Positions 51,636 through 62,108 of a DNA stretch of 64,000 nucleotides are shown here, in pieces. The position numbers and the translations under genes are program-made. Source of the stretch: Pseudidiomarina terrestris (GTDB lineage: Bacteria > Pseudomonadota > Gammaproteobacteria > Enterobacterales > Alteromonadaceae); NCBI RefSeq assembly GCF_030466405.1, contig NZ_JAGGJF010000006.1:62001-126000 (forward strand), written 5' to 3'. Within the stretch, counting starts at the first letter, position 1. Each line of letters opens with the position of its first letter. The notes beneath the pieces are model-generated. The model saw nothing but the letters and a program-made list of their open reading frames with translations. It had not been told where the DNA came from and did no database searches.

Positions 51636-52529
51636 GTGCGTTTACTACTTTTGCTAACTTTTCTCATTCTCTCCGCAACGGCCACAGCGGGGGTTTCCCA
51701 ATGGATACCTTTCGAACATCGTAACGGACAAGTAATGATGCAAGTCCAGGTTGCTGGAATTGACACCTATGCGATCATGGACTCCGGTGCATCTATCAAT
51801 CTTATCAATCAAAGTTTCGTTGACCATCACCAGCTTGAACTGCAAAAGCTACGCGGAAAAATAATGATCCAGGGCGTGCATGGCAAAAGCGAACGTGATG
51901 TCTTTCGTGACGTCCCCACGGAGATGTTCGGCCAGAGCCTTGCGTTGGATTATGTTGCGGGCGATTTTGCCGGTAGCGATGTCGCGCTGATTATAGGTGC
52001 TCCTGTGATGGATAAGTATGTGTTCCAGTTTGATTATCCTAATAGTCGCTTGCGCCTGATTGACCATGACTCCATCGACATGATTAATGTTAAAAATCTG
52101 CCAATGCGATCGCGTCGTGATTACGACCAGCCTATTGTCCAGATCAATCTGAATAACGAAGTAGAAGCCTGGCTGATACTTGATACGGGCGCTTCAACCG
52201 GGATTTATCTGCAGCGTGAAATCGCTGAGAAACACGGTTGGCTTGAGAATTATCCGACCACAAAGCATCTCTCAAAAGGCGTTAATCAGATCGCCGAAGT
52301 TGAATCATTCCCGTTACCGCTACTGGGTTTTGGTCCCTTTGACTTAGCCGATGTGCGCGTCACTGTGCCAAAAGAGGGTGTACGGGCAGACTTTGGTAAA
52401 AACCGCTCAGAGCTGAACTCGCGCGTACGTGGAGTAAAGATCGATGGTCTTCTCGGCTATGATGTACTTAAGCATTTCGTGTTAACCATAGATTATAAAA
52501 ACGGTCGGGGTCATATCCACGCCCCTTAA
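51636..52529 (+). CDS. Exported two-lobed retropepsin-like aspartic protease
   Basis: A 297-residue protein with a signal peptide (cleavage near ATATAG). It carries two catalytic-type motifs, IMDSGAS (Asp49) and ILDTGAST (Asp183), each at the start of a beta-rich lobe with later IIGAPVMD and DGLLGYDVL segments. This suggests an internally duplicated retropepsin fold that could act as a monomer, like a pepsin. Bacterial single-lobe relatives usually dimerise. It starts with GTG behind AAGGA. It sits alone between alaS and recX on the opposite strand. The substrate is unknown. Confidence 0.82.
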   Translation: MRLLLLLTFLILSATATAGVSQWIPFEHRNGQVMMQVQVAGIDTYAIMDSGASINLINQSFVDHHQLELQKLRGKIMIQGVHGKSERDVFRDVPTEMFGQSLALDYVAGDFAGSDVALIIGAPVMDKYVFQFDYPNSRLRLIDHDSIDMINVKNLPMRSRRDYDQPIVQINLNNEVEAWLILDTGASTGIYLQREIAEKHGWLENYPTTKHLSKGVNQIAEVESFPLPLLGFGPFDLADVRVTVPKEGVRADFGKNRSELNSRVRGVKIDGLLGYDVLKHFVLTIDYKNGRGHIHAP

Positions 52530-52551
52530 AGCTAGATCTTTACCTAATTTG

Positions 52552-53013
52552 TTACTCGGGCTGCTGCTGACGTTCCAGCGCAGCCTTGATTTCATCGAAA
52601 CGGAAGCCGCGGCTTTGCAAATGACGCATAATTTTATCGCGTTGCTGGCGGGTTTCCGGAGGCTGCTCGCCAAATTTGCGATTAAGCCGCTCATAGCATA
52701 GCTCCGTCCAGTCTGGTGCCGCCTCATCGGTCAACCTTTGCAACAGCTCTTCAGTAATTCCTTTTGCGCCGGCAGCAGCCTTAATTTTCATCCAGCCATT
52801 GCCGCTACTTAACATTTGCCGTAACCATATTTCGGCATAGCGTTCATCGGACTGCCAGCCATGCTCCTGAGCAGTCGCCAATGACTGTTTAATGATACTG
52901 TCAGCATAGCCTCGCTGACGTAACTTTTGCCGCAACTCATGGGCACTGTGCTCGCGACGTCCCAGTAGCCTGACCACAGTTTCGTCTGCTTGCTGTTGTT
53001 CTTCATTACTCAT
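52552..53013 (-). CDS. recX: RecA regulator RecX
   Basis: About 153 residues of helical repeats typical of RecX, which binds and limits RecA filaments: RREHSAHELRQKLRQRGY, then AQEHGWQSDERYAEIWLRQML, and a C-terminal QRDKIMRHLQSRGFRFDEIKAAL. ATG 53013 has CAGGAG ahead of it and is preferred over the in-frame start at 53028. recA, normally directly upstream, is not here, although alaS and csrA are close by as in E. coli. Confidence 0.9.
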   Translation of the reverse strand: MSNEEQQQADETVVRLLGRREHSAHELRQKLRQRGYADSIIKQSLATAQEHGWQSDERYAEIWLRQMLSSGNGWMKIKAAAGAKGITEELLQRLTDEAAPDWTELCYERLNRKFGEQPPETRQQRDKIMRHLQSRGFRFDEIKAALERQQQPE

Positions 53014-53089
53014 AAACCACTCCTGCAATGGAATTATTTTTGCAGTTTACACTCTCAACTCATACCTGTTTAGAAAAAAGGACTTAATC

Positions 53090-53800
53090 ATGCAACGTGT
53101 ATTCATACTCCTCATCATTGCCACTACTTTAGCCCTGGCCGGTTGTCAGCCACAAGTTCCCGCAGCGACGCACAGTACCGCAGCACCCACCGTAGCTGTC
53201 AGCGCCTCGGCTTCCGTTGCAGCCGTACCTGATCGATTGCAGCTTAGCCTTTCCGTCGAGCGCCTGGGTCAGGATATCCCGGCGCTGAAAACCGAAGTCG
53301 ATAAGATTACTGCCAACTTACTGAGCTACCTTCGTGAGCAAGGCATCAGCGACACTGCCATCCAGTCGTTTGCGATCCGTATCACACCTCAGTACCGCTA
53401 TGACGACGGTCAGCAGCATTTAACTGGTTATCAGGTCTCGCGGCGTATGGTGATTGATTTTCACGATCCTGAACAGCACAGCCCTTTTCTTGAGTACGCC
53501 CTGAACAACGGAGTGCAGCGCGTCAGTGAGCCACAGTTAACGATCAGTAACGCTGATGAGCTCTACCAGCAGGCGTTGACCCAAGCACTGGAATTAGCTC
53601 GTACGAAAGCCGAGCAACTGGCACTGACAGCGGGAGTCACGATTATGGGTGTACAGGATATCCGCGAAAGCTCTAATCAGGCGCCGGTGACACGCTATCG
53701 TGTTCCTGCAGCGGAAATGCAAGCCGACGTCAGCTTACCTGGGCAGCAAGCCGTCGAAGCTCGTATTGAAGTCGTTTATCGTCTCAGTCAGGCGTTATAA
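53090..53800 (+). CDS. SIMPL-domain (DUF541) lipoprotein
   Basis: A 236-residue lipoprotein (lipobox LAGC, Cys19) followed by a SIMPL domain from about residue 40 to the end. It shows the typical VAAVPDRLQLSLSVE first strand, a repeat of LREQGISDTAIQSFAI, and a C-terminal ARTKAEQLALTAGVTIMGVQDIRE. Relatives (for example E. coli YggE) are periplasmic and linked to oxidative stress tolerance, with no known enzyme activity. Its last 13 bp overlap the end of the convergent deiminase-like gene. Confidence 0.88.
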   Translation: MQRVFILLIIATTLALAGCQPQVPAATHSTAAPTVAVSASASVAAVPDRLQLSLSVERLGQDIPALKTEVDKITANLLSYLREQGISDTAIQSFAIRITPQYRYDDGQQHLTGYQVSRRMVIDFHDPEQHSPFLEYALNNGVQRVSEPQLTISNADELYQQALTQALELARTKAEQLALTAGVTIMGVQDIRESSNQAPVTRYRVPAAEMQADVSLPGQQAVEARIEVVYRLSQAL

Positions 53801-54822
53801 GATGCCATCCGGCAGGAGTCAGGTAGGGTTGCGGTGAGACAATGTGGTCCGCCGCCTCCCCTTACAAACTCCATGGCATCGACAGCCACAAGAGCAAGCT
53901 TTGGAAATGCCCTTTGCAGCACGTCAACAGCTTTGCTGTCGTCAGTAAGGCCAAACTGCGGCACCACCAACGCGGTGGGCAAACGAACCAGGTTGGCGTA
54001 GCTGCATAGCAGTGGAGCGGCTCCACGTTGTAACACCCCAGGCCGGCGACGTACATCTGCATAGTTCAATGCAGGATCGGGTACCTGCCGCGCCGCTGGT
54101 AACTCAAGCCAGCGGTACTCTTTTGCCCAATCGCTTTGCCTGAGCCGCCGCAGTTCACGATTCCAGCACTCGTCCGTGCTGCTTTTGACGAACGCGATAG
54201 TGTCCTCAGCTATAAATTGCAGCTGATTATCAGTATGTCCGCCGGTTTCATCGGCGGCTAACGCATTCTCTAACCAGATCATACGCGAAAAGCCAAAGCT
54301 GTTGCTCAGCAGCTGACTAAGCTCGCTGCGCCTTTTCGCAGGATTGCGAGCCTGCAAACTGCGGCCATGCACCACCGCAGTCCCGTTGCCGTCATGGCTG
54401 AGCATGCCAGGCTCAAAAACCAGTGGCAAAGCGTTCAGCCGCAGGCCATGGCGCGCTGTCAGACGGCGGGCAAAGCGTCGATCACGTTGGTGTTGGGCGT
54501 TAATGCCCTGCCAGCCGTTAAATGCGCCAGCGATGGCAGTCACCTGCTGCGCATAGGACAGGTACAAGGGCGCGATATCTCGCACCCAGATATCATCGTA
54601 GGCAATCGGGAAGCAGGGAATACCGGCAGGGATCAGACTTAAAGCACTGTGGAGTTGCGGCGGATGAACGCCGAGACAAACGGGATGGTGTTGCGCGATA
54701 GCTGTCAGTGCTTGCAGCAGCTGGCGCTGCACCGGCGCTGCCTGGCCCCGCCAGACATCATCGCGATAAGGCCACAGCATTAGCAGTGGCCCAGCAGATT
54801 GCCAATCGGCGAGCAGTTTCAT
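53788..54822 (-). CDS. Agmatine deiminase / peptidylarginine deiminase family protein
   Basis: A 344-residue guanidine-modifying enzyme. Conserved elements are DDIWVRDIAP (Asp82), a DGNGT loop after FEPGMLS, ETGGHTDNQLQF (catalytic His-type) and a C-terminal GGGGPHCLT with candidate nucleophile Cys328. The usual EGG before HxDGxGT reads EPG here, so the substrate may differ from agmatine. The start abuts the rluB stop directly, making it the last member of the fadH-to-rluB run. No partner carbamoylputrescine hydrolase is present. Confidence 0.87.
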   Translation of the reverse strand: MKLLADWQSAGPLLMLWPYRDDVWRGQAAPVQRQLLQALTAIAQHHPVCLGVHPPQLHSALSLIPAGIPCFPIAYDDIWVRDIAPLYLSYAQQVTAIAGAFNGWQGINAQHQRDRRFARRLTARHGLRLNALPLVFEPGMLSHDGNGTAVVHGRSLQARNPAKRRSELSQLLSNSFGFSRMIWLENALAADETGGHTDNQLQFIAEDTIAFVKSSTDECWNRELRRLRQSDWAKEYRWLELPAARQVPDPALNYADVRRRPGVLQRGAAPLLCSYANLVRLPTALVVPQFGLTDDSKAVDVLQRAFPKLALVAVDAMEFVRGGGGPHCLTATLPDSCRMASYNA

Positions 54823-55677
54823 TTACTTACGGGTGCGTTGCTTCGATTCTTGCAGGCGTTTGGCCTGACTACGGCGAGCACGCGCATAACGTTTTTGCCG
54901 AGTTTCCTTGCGGCGTGGATCAACAAAGCTGCGATCTTCAGGAGACAGACCAACCATCTCGCGCAAATAATTAATTTGCTCTAAGGAGAGTTCGCCCCAG
55001 CCACTTTGTGGCAGACCTTGTTCAAGCTTGATATTACCGTAGCGAACCCGCATCAGGCGGCTTACCGTAGCGCCCTGGGACTCCCACAAACGGCGAACTT
55101 CACGGTTACGTCCTTCGGTTAAGACGACGCGATACCACTGATTCATTCCTTCGCCACCACCACGTTTGATTTCTTTAAACGAGGCAGGCCCATCTTCAAG
55201 CTGAACGCCCTTTTTAAGCTTGCGCAGCATAGCATCATCGACTTCGCCAAATACGCGTACCGCATATTCACGTTCAATCTGGTGCCCGGGATGCATTAAC
55301 CGATTCGCCAGTTCGCCGTCCGTCGTGAACAGTAATAACCCCGACGTATTCACGTCGAGACGACCTACAGCAACCCATCGTGAGCCCTGCACTCGTGGCA
55401 GACTATCGTACACCGTAGGGCGTCCCTCGGGATCTTTACGGGTGCACAATTCACCTTCTGGCTTATGGTACATGAGCACGCGGCAAACCACATCTTCGGG
55501 CGGTTTAATCGCTACTTCATGGCCATCAATGCGAACCTTAGCGTCAGTATCGATACGCTCACCCAAAGTCGCAACCTGGCCATTGACACTCACTCGACCC
55601 GCAGCGATCTTAGCCTCTAATTCACGCCGCGAACCATGCCCTGAACGGGCTAAAACTTTTTGTAACTTTTCACTCAT
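54823..55677 (-). CDS. rluB: 23S rRNA pseudouridine(2605) synthase
   Basis: A 284-residue pseudouridine synthase. An S4 RNA-binding domain (2-60, [18 protein letters not shown]) precedes the RsuA-type catalytic domain with the nucleophile Asp in [13 protein letters not shown]. The tail is short and highly basic ([17 protein letters not shown]). Its start overlaps the scpB stop (ATGA). The scpAB-rluB order is widely conserved in Gammaproteobacteria. Confidence 0.94.
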   Translation of the reverse strand: MSEKLQKVLARSGHGSRRELEAKIAAGRVSVNGQVATLGERIDTDAKVRIDGHEVAIKPPEDVVCRVLMYHKPEGELCTRKDPEGRPTVYDSLPRVQGSRWVAVGRLDVNTSGLLLFTTDGELANRLMHPGHQIEREYAVRVFGEVDDAMLRKLKKGVQLEDGPASFKEIKRGGGEGMNQWYRVVLTEGRNREVRRLWESQGATVSRLMRVRYGNIKLEQGLPQSGWGELSLEQINYLREMVGLSPEDRSFVDPRRKETRQKRYARARRSQAKRLQESKQRTRK

Positions 55678-56276
55678 GGGGCACTTTCACTCTCTTCGGT
55701 CGCTGTCTCAGCGGGTCTCTCTTGAGTAATGGGCCCTGTATTCGATGCCTTTGCCGGGGGCTCTGGAATAGCAGGTAACTCAGATAGATCTTTCAGGTTA
55801 AAATAATCCAAGAACTCACTGGTGGTCGCATACAGCTGTGGTCTGCCAGGAACTTCCCGATGACCTACGACTTTTACCCAACCACGCTCTTGTAATGTCT
55901 TCATGATTTGCGAACTGACACTAACACCGCGGATCTCTTCGATATCGCCACGGGTAATCGGCTGTCGGTACGCAATCAAGGCTAAAGTTTCCAGCAGCGC
56001 CTGCGAATAGCGCGGGGGCTTCTCTTGCCATAGACCGGCGATTATACCACCTAATTCTGCCCGCGTCTGAAATCTGTACCCTGAAGCTACCTCATAAAGT
56101 TGCACGCCACGCTCTTGATAATCGCGCTGCAATTCCTCCAGGGTTTCACGCACAGTCTTGCGGGTTGCGTCCATACCATGCTCAAGAAGATAATCATTCA
56201 GCTGCGCTACGGATAAGGGCGTATCAGCAACAAATAGCACCGCTTCAATGATTTGTTTAATCTGTTGATTCTGCAT
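55674..56276 (-). CDS. scpB: Segregation and condensation protein ScpB
   Basis: A 200-residue winged-helix kleisin partner. It begins [20 protein letters not shown] and has [26 protein letters not shown], both typical. The last 35 residues are Pro/Thr/Glu-rich and probably disordered. The longer frame to 56333 would lie inside scpA, so the ATG at 56276 is chosen; it overlaps the end of scpA by 20 bp. It works with ScpA and Smc. Confidence 0.95.
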   Translation of the reverse strand: MQNQQIKQIIEAVLFVADTPLSVAQLNDYLLEHGMDATRKTVRETLEELQRDYQERGVQLYEVASGYRFQTRAELGGIIAGLWQEKPPRYSQALLETLALIAYRQPITRGDIEEIRGVSVSSQIMKTLQERGWVKVVGHREVPGRPQLYATTSEFLDYFNLKDLSELPAIPEPPAKASNTGPITQERPAETATEESESAP

Positions 56277-57087
56277 AAACCTGCTCGCGGGTCGTGATAT
56301 GAATTTCAGAGAACGCATCAACCTGAACCACATCGACTAGAGCTTCTTTGCTCAGCTCCAGTATCGCTAAAAAGCTTACCACAACACCCTGCTTCCCCTC
56401 ACTGTGCTCGAATAAATCGGCAAAGCGCAGGCGCTGCTTGGTCTGCAATAAATCCAGAATTCTGCTCATTCGCTCCCTGGTTGATAGTTTTTCGCGGTGG
56501 ATCTGGTGATGATTCTGCAATTCTGCCTGCGCCATGGCGCGACTGAACGCCACTGCCAACTCTGCCAGAGCGATATCGGGCAGATGTTGTTTTACCAGGT
56601 CTTTAGCGTCCGTCTCAGCCTGCACCACGAATAAGTCGCGCTCGGTCTGCGGCATTTCATCCAGATAACCTGCGCCGGTCCGAATCGCTTCGTACTCTTG
56701 CAAACGGCGCACCAACTCAGCGCGCGGATCAGTCTCTTCTTCATCTTCAGCGGGTGGCCGCGGCAACAACATACGGCTTTTGATTTCAGCGAGCATGGCT
56801 GCCATGACCAGATAATCCGCTGCGAGCTCAAGTTTGAGCTCTTTCATCATTTCGACATATTCCATGTACTGTCGGGTAATAGGTAAGATAGGCAGGTCGA
56901 CGATATCAAGTTTCTGCCGCCGGATCAGATACAACAGCAGATCCATAGGCCCGGAGAAGCTCTCCAGAATCAATTCAAGGGCATCTGGCGGGATGTAAAG
57001 ATCTTCAGGTTTATCTAATAAAGGTTCACCACGAACAAAACCGAGCGGCAAGGAGTGCTGTTGCGGTGATGCTGTCGACCCGGCCAT
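56257..57087 (-). CDS. scpA: Segregation and condensation protein ScpA (kleisin)
   Basis: A 276-residue kleisin that bridges the Smc heads. The N-terminal Smc-neck-binding part has FSGPMDLLLYLIRRQKLDIVDLP. A helical ELAADYLVMAAMLAEIKSRMLLP follows. The C-terminal winged helix is near 200-265 (VVVSFLAILELSKEALVDV). It starts 2 bp after yciO and overlaps scpB. The matching smc gene is at 8.9-12.3 kb. Confidence 0.95.
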   Translation of the reverse strand: MAGSTASPQQHSLPLGFVRGEPLLDKPEDLYIPPDALELILESFSGPMDLLLYLIRRQKLDIVDLPILPITRQYMEYVEMMKELKLELAADYLVMAAMLAEIKSRMLLPRPPAEDEEETDPRAELVRRLQEYEAIRTGAGYLDEMPQTERDLFVVQAETDAKDLVKQHLPDIALAELAVAFSRAMAQAELQNHHQIHREKLSTRERMSRILDLLQTKQRLRFADLFEHSEGKQGVVVSFLAILELSKEALVDVVQVDAFSEIHITTREQVYAESTD

Positions 57088-57089
57088 GA

Positions 57090-57719
57090 TTAGCCAAGCT
57101 TATCAAAAGGAGCAGGGTCACCGGAGCCGACCCGTGTTACTTTCACCACATCGTCAGCCAAATCTACCACTGTGGTCGGCGCTTCACCGCGATGATCACC
57201 ATCAACGATAACATCCACCTGTCGCTCCAGCCGCTCTCTGATTTCATGGGGATCAGACTCTGCGAAATCATTGTTGCCAAGGATCAAGCTGGTCGACATC
57301 AAAGGTTCGCCAAGGGTCTCCAGCAATGCCATGGTAATAGGGTCGTCCGACACCCGGATACCGATCGTTTTGCGCTTCGGATTGAGCAAGCGCTTAGGCA
57401 CTTCCTTAGTGGCTTTTAAAATGAAGGTGTAATGGCCTGGCGTATTATTTTTCAACAACCGAAAGGCCACATTATCGACACGAGCATAAATGGACAGCTC
57501 GGACAGATCGCGACACATCAACGTAAAATGATGCTCTTTTTCTATCTCCCGGATGCGACAGATCCGTTCCATAGCATTTTTGTCGCCAATACGACAACCA
57601 ATGGCATAACCGGAATCCGTCGGATACACCATGACGCCCCCTTGCATGACCTTTTCTACGGCCTGCTGAATTAAACGCGGTTGCGGATTTTCCGGATGGA
57701 TCGTGAAATACTGACTCAT
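57090..57719 (-). CDS. yciO: Sua5/YciO/YrdC-family protein YciO
   Basis: A 209-residue protein of the family that includes threonylcarbamoyl-AMP synthases. Key parts are GGVMVYPTDSGYAIGCRIG, KEHHFTLMCRDLSELSIYA, KRKTIGIRVSDDP and STSLI. The YciO branch differs from TsaC in the binding pocket and its precise function is uncertain. It lies between rnm and scpA, as in other Gammaproteobacteria (E. coli yciV-yciO). Confidence 0.92.
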   Translation of the reverse strand: MSQYFTIHPENPQPRLIQQAVEKVMQGGVMVYPTDSGYAIGCRIGDKNAMERICRIREIEKEHHFTLMCRDLSELSIYARVDNVAFRLLKNNTPGHYTFILKATKEVPKRLLNPKRKTIGIRVSDDPITMALLETLGEPLMSTSLILGNNDFAESDPHEIRERLERQVDVIVDGDHRGEAPTTVVDLADDVVKVTRVGSGDPAPFDKLG

Positions 57720-57739
57720 GTTTACTGATCAACCTCAGG

Positions 57740-60621
<2,882 letters not shown>

Positions 60622-60653
60622 TTAAACGGGTGTTTGAATTAGTCCACTGTACT

Positions 60654-60701
60654 GATTTCACTGTCTGGCGGCAAGTGTCACGCGCACCAGACAGTGAAAT
60701 C
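60654..60701 (-). terminator. 15-bp perfect inverted repeat between porin and fadH
   Basis: GATTTCACTGTCTGG (60654-60668) and CCAGACAGTGAAATC (60687-60701) pair perfectly with an 18-nt loop. It starts 9 bp past the porin stop on the minus strand. There is no T-run, so it is either a factor-dependent terminator stem or a 3' stabilising hairpin separating high porin from low fadH expression. Confidence 0.55.
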
Positions 60702-60709
60702 AAGGGGGG

Positions 60710-62092
60710 TTAGAAGTAGTAGCCTATATTAATGTTAAAGCGGGTGTTGGTATCTGTTGCGTTACCAGCCATTGAACCGCCAACGAAGGGCTGATTCTTC
60801 GCCGTGACTAAGTCGAAATAGGTGTACAAGCCACCAGCTGACACGGCCATGCCAAGTACGTTCATCACCGTATCTTCACCGCCACCGCGTTTATCCGTCA
60901 TCAGACTGTAATCGTTGTAGAAGGTCAGGTTTGAAATCGGACCGATCTTGACTGGCAGGCTGTATGCAATATTGGCAGTATACAAGGTGGCTTTGCTCGG
61001 AATGGTATCGTAAAACGCATAAGCACCGACAACAATCCCCTCATTCGCCATGTCCATGTCGTAATCGTACTGACTCACCTGTCCCATAAAGGTCCAGCGA
61101 TTGACGTTATAAACACCATGGACAGCGAATGCACTGCGGTCGCCAACATCATCGGAACCGTCGTTCATCTTGCCCATCTGTCCGGACAAACCCCATTCAA
61201 AGCTACGACCATCACTCAGCGCATACTTGCGCGCCACGCGGGCAGCGAAACTATTGCTTTCCCCGACCGCTAAGTCGGGCGTGTCATAGATACCTTCGCC
61301 GCTTAGTCGCACACCCAGTGGATCATAGGCATAACGATCTTCACGGTTGCTGACATAGCCATCAACTCCGCCTTGCTCATCATTTTTGAAGAATGCGATA
61401 TCAAAATCCCATTCCGAATCACGATAACGGAGCTTAATGCCGGCGTCATGATCATCCTCCAGACCAACATAGAAATTGGAACTGAAGAAATAGTTATTTG
61501 AGTTATATGGGGTGTTGCCAAAGGGGACTTTGGTGATCCCCACTTGCCCCTGCCAGTTGTCATTGAAGTTATAGCCGACCCACGCGTGTTGTACCGACTC
61601 CATATACTGGAACCAGCGATACTGCGCCGACAGGATCACGTCACCAATGGTGCCGCTGTAATCAAGACGCAGCAGGTCAAAATCGATGTCGCCACCGCGG
61701 TCTTTGTTACCTTCATTATAGTCTTCCCAGACAAACTGAGTGCGCACCGCACCACCAATGGTGATGGGTGCATTTTCGGCAGCCTGAATATCTTCTTCGA
61801 GACGTTCAACCCGGGCCTGGAGAGCGGTATTCGCGTTGATCCGCTTACGCGGCGCAACCTCTTCGGCTCGAGGAGAGCGCTCAAGAGCGATTTCTTCAGT
61901 AACTTCCACGTCCTGTTCTTGCTTAGCCGCCAGTTGCGCTTCCAGTTCCTCGACACGTTTTTGCAAACGCTGCATTTGCTGCATGACTTCCTGCAGCTGT
62001 GTCGCGGTCACTTCGCTGTCACCTTGTTGCTGCGCCAGTGCGGGAGTACTCAGAACCGCACCTATACAGATTGCGAGTAGTTGCTTCTTCAT
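60710..62092 (-). CDS. Outer-membrane porin with N-terminal coiled coil (DcaP-like)
   Basis: About 460 residues. A signal peptide (MKKQLLAICIGAVLSTPALA) precedes a periplasmic coiled coil (about 25-110, MQRLQKRVEELEAQLAAK). Alternating beta strands rich in aromatic residues fill the rest and end in an aromatic Phe (IGYYF), the outer-membrane signature. The organisation resembles DcaP-type trimeric porins. It lies 16 bp after a BCCT transporter stop on the same strand, so it may admit the transporter's betaine-like substrate. The start is set by GGGAGG 6 bases ahead. Confidence 0.85.
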   Translation of the reverse strand: MKKQLLAICIGAVLSTPALAQQQGDSEVTATQLQEVMQQMQRLQKRVEELEAQLAAKQEQDVEVTEEIALERSPRAEEVAPRKRINANTALQARVERLEEDIQAAENAPITIGGAVRTQFVWEDYNEGNKDRGGDIDFDLLRLDYSGTIGDVILSAQYRWFQYMESVQHAWVGYNFNDNWQGQVGITKVPFGNTPYNSNNYFFSSNFYVGLEDDHDAGIKLRYRDSEWDFDIAFFKNDEQGGVDGYVSNREDRYAYDPLGVRLSGEGIYDTPDLAVGESNSFAARVARKYALSDGRSFEWGLSGQMGKMNDGSDDVGDRSAFAVHGVYNVNRWTFMGQVSQYDYDMDMANEGIVVGAYAFYDTIPSKATLYTANIAYSLPVKIGPISNLTFYNDYSLMTDKRGGGEDTVMNVLGMAVSAGGLYTYFDLVTAKNQPFVGGSMAGNATDTNTRFNINIGYYF

Positions 62093-62098
62093 CATTGA

Positions 62099-62104
62099 CC
62101 TCCC
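62099..62104 (-). promoter_or_regulatory. Shine-Dalgarno GGGAGG that fixes the porin start
   Basis: GGGAGG precedes two consecutive ATG codons at 62095 and 62092. Spacing favours the second (6 bases rather than 3). The longer frame to 62167 runs into the BCCT gene and has no signal-peptide character. Confidence 0.7.
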
Positions 62105-62108
62105 TCTC

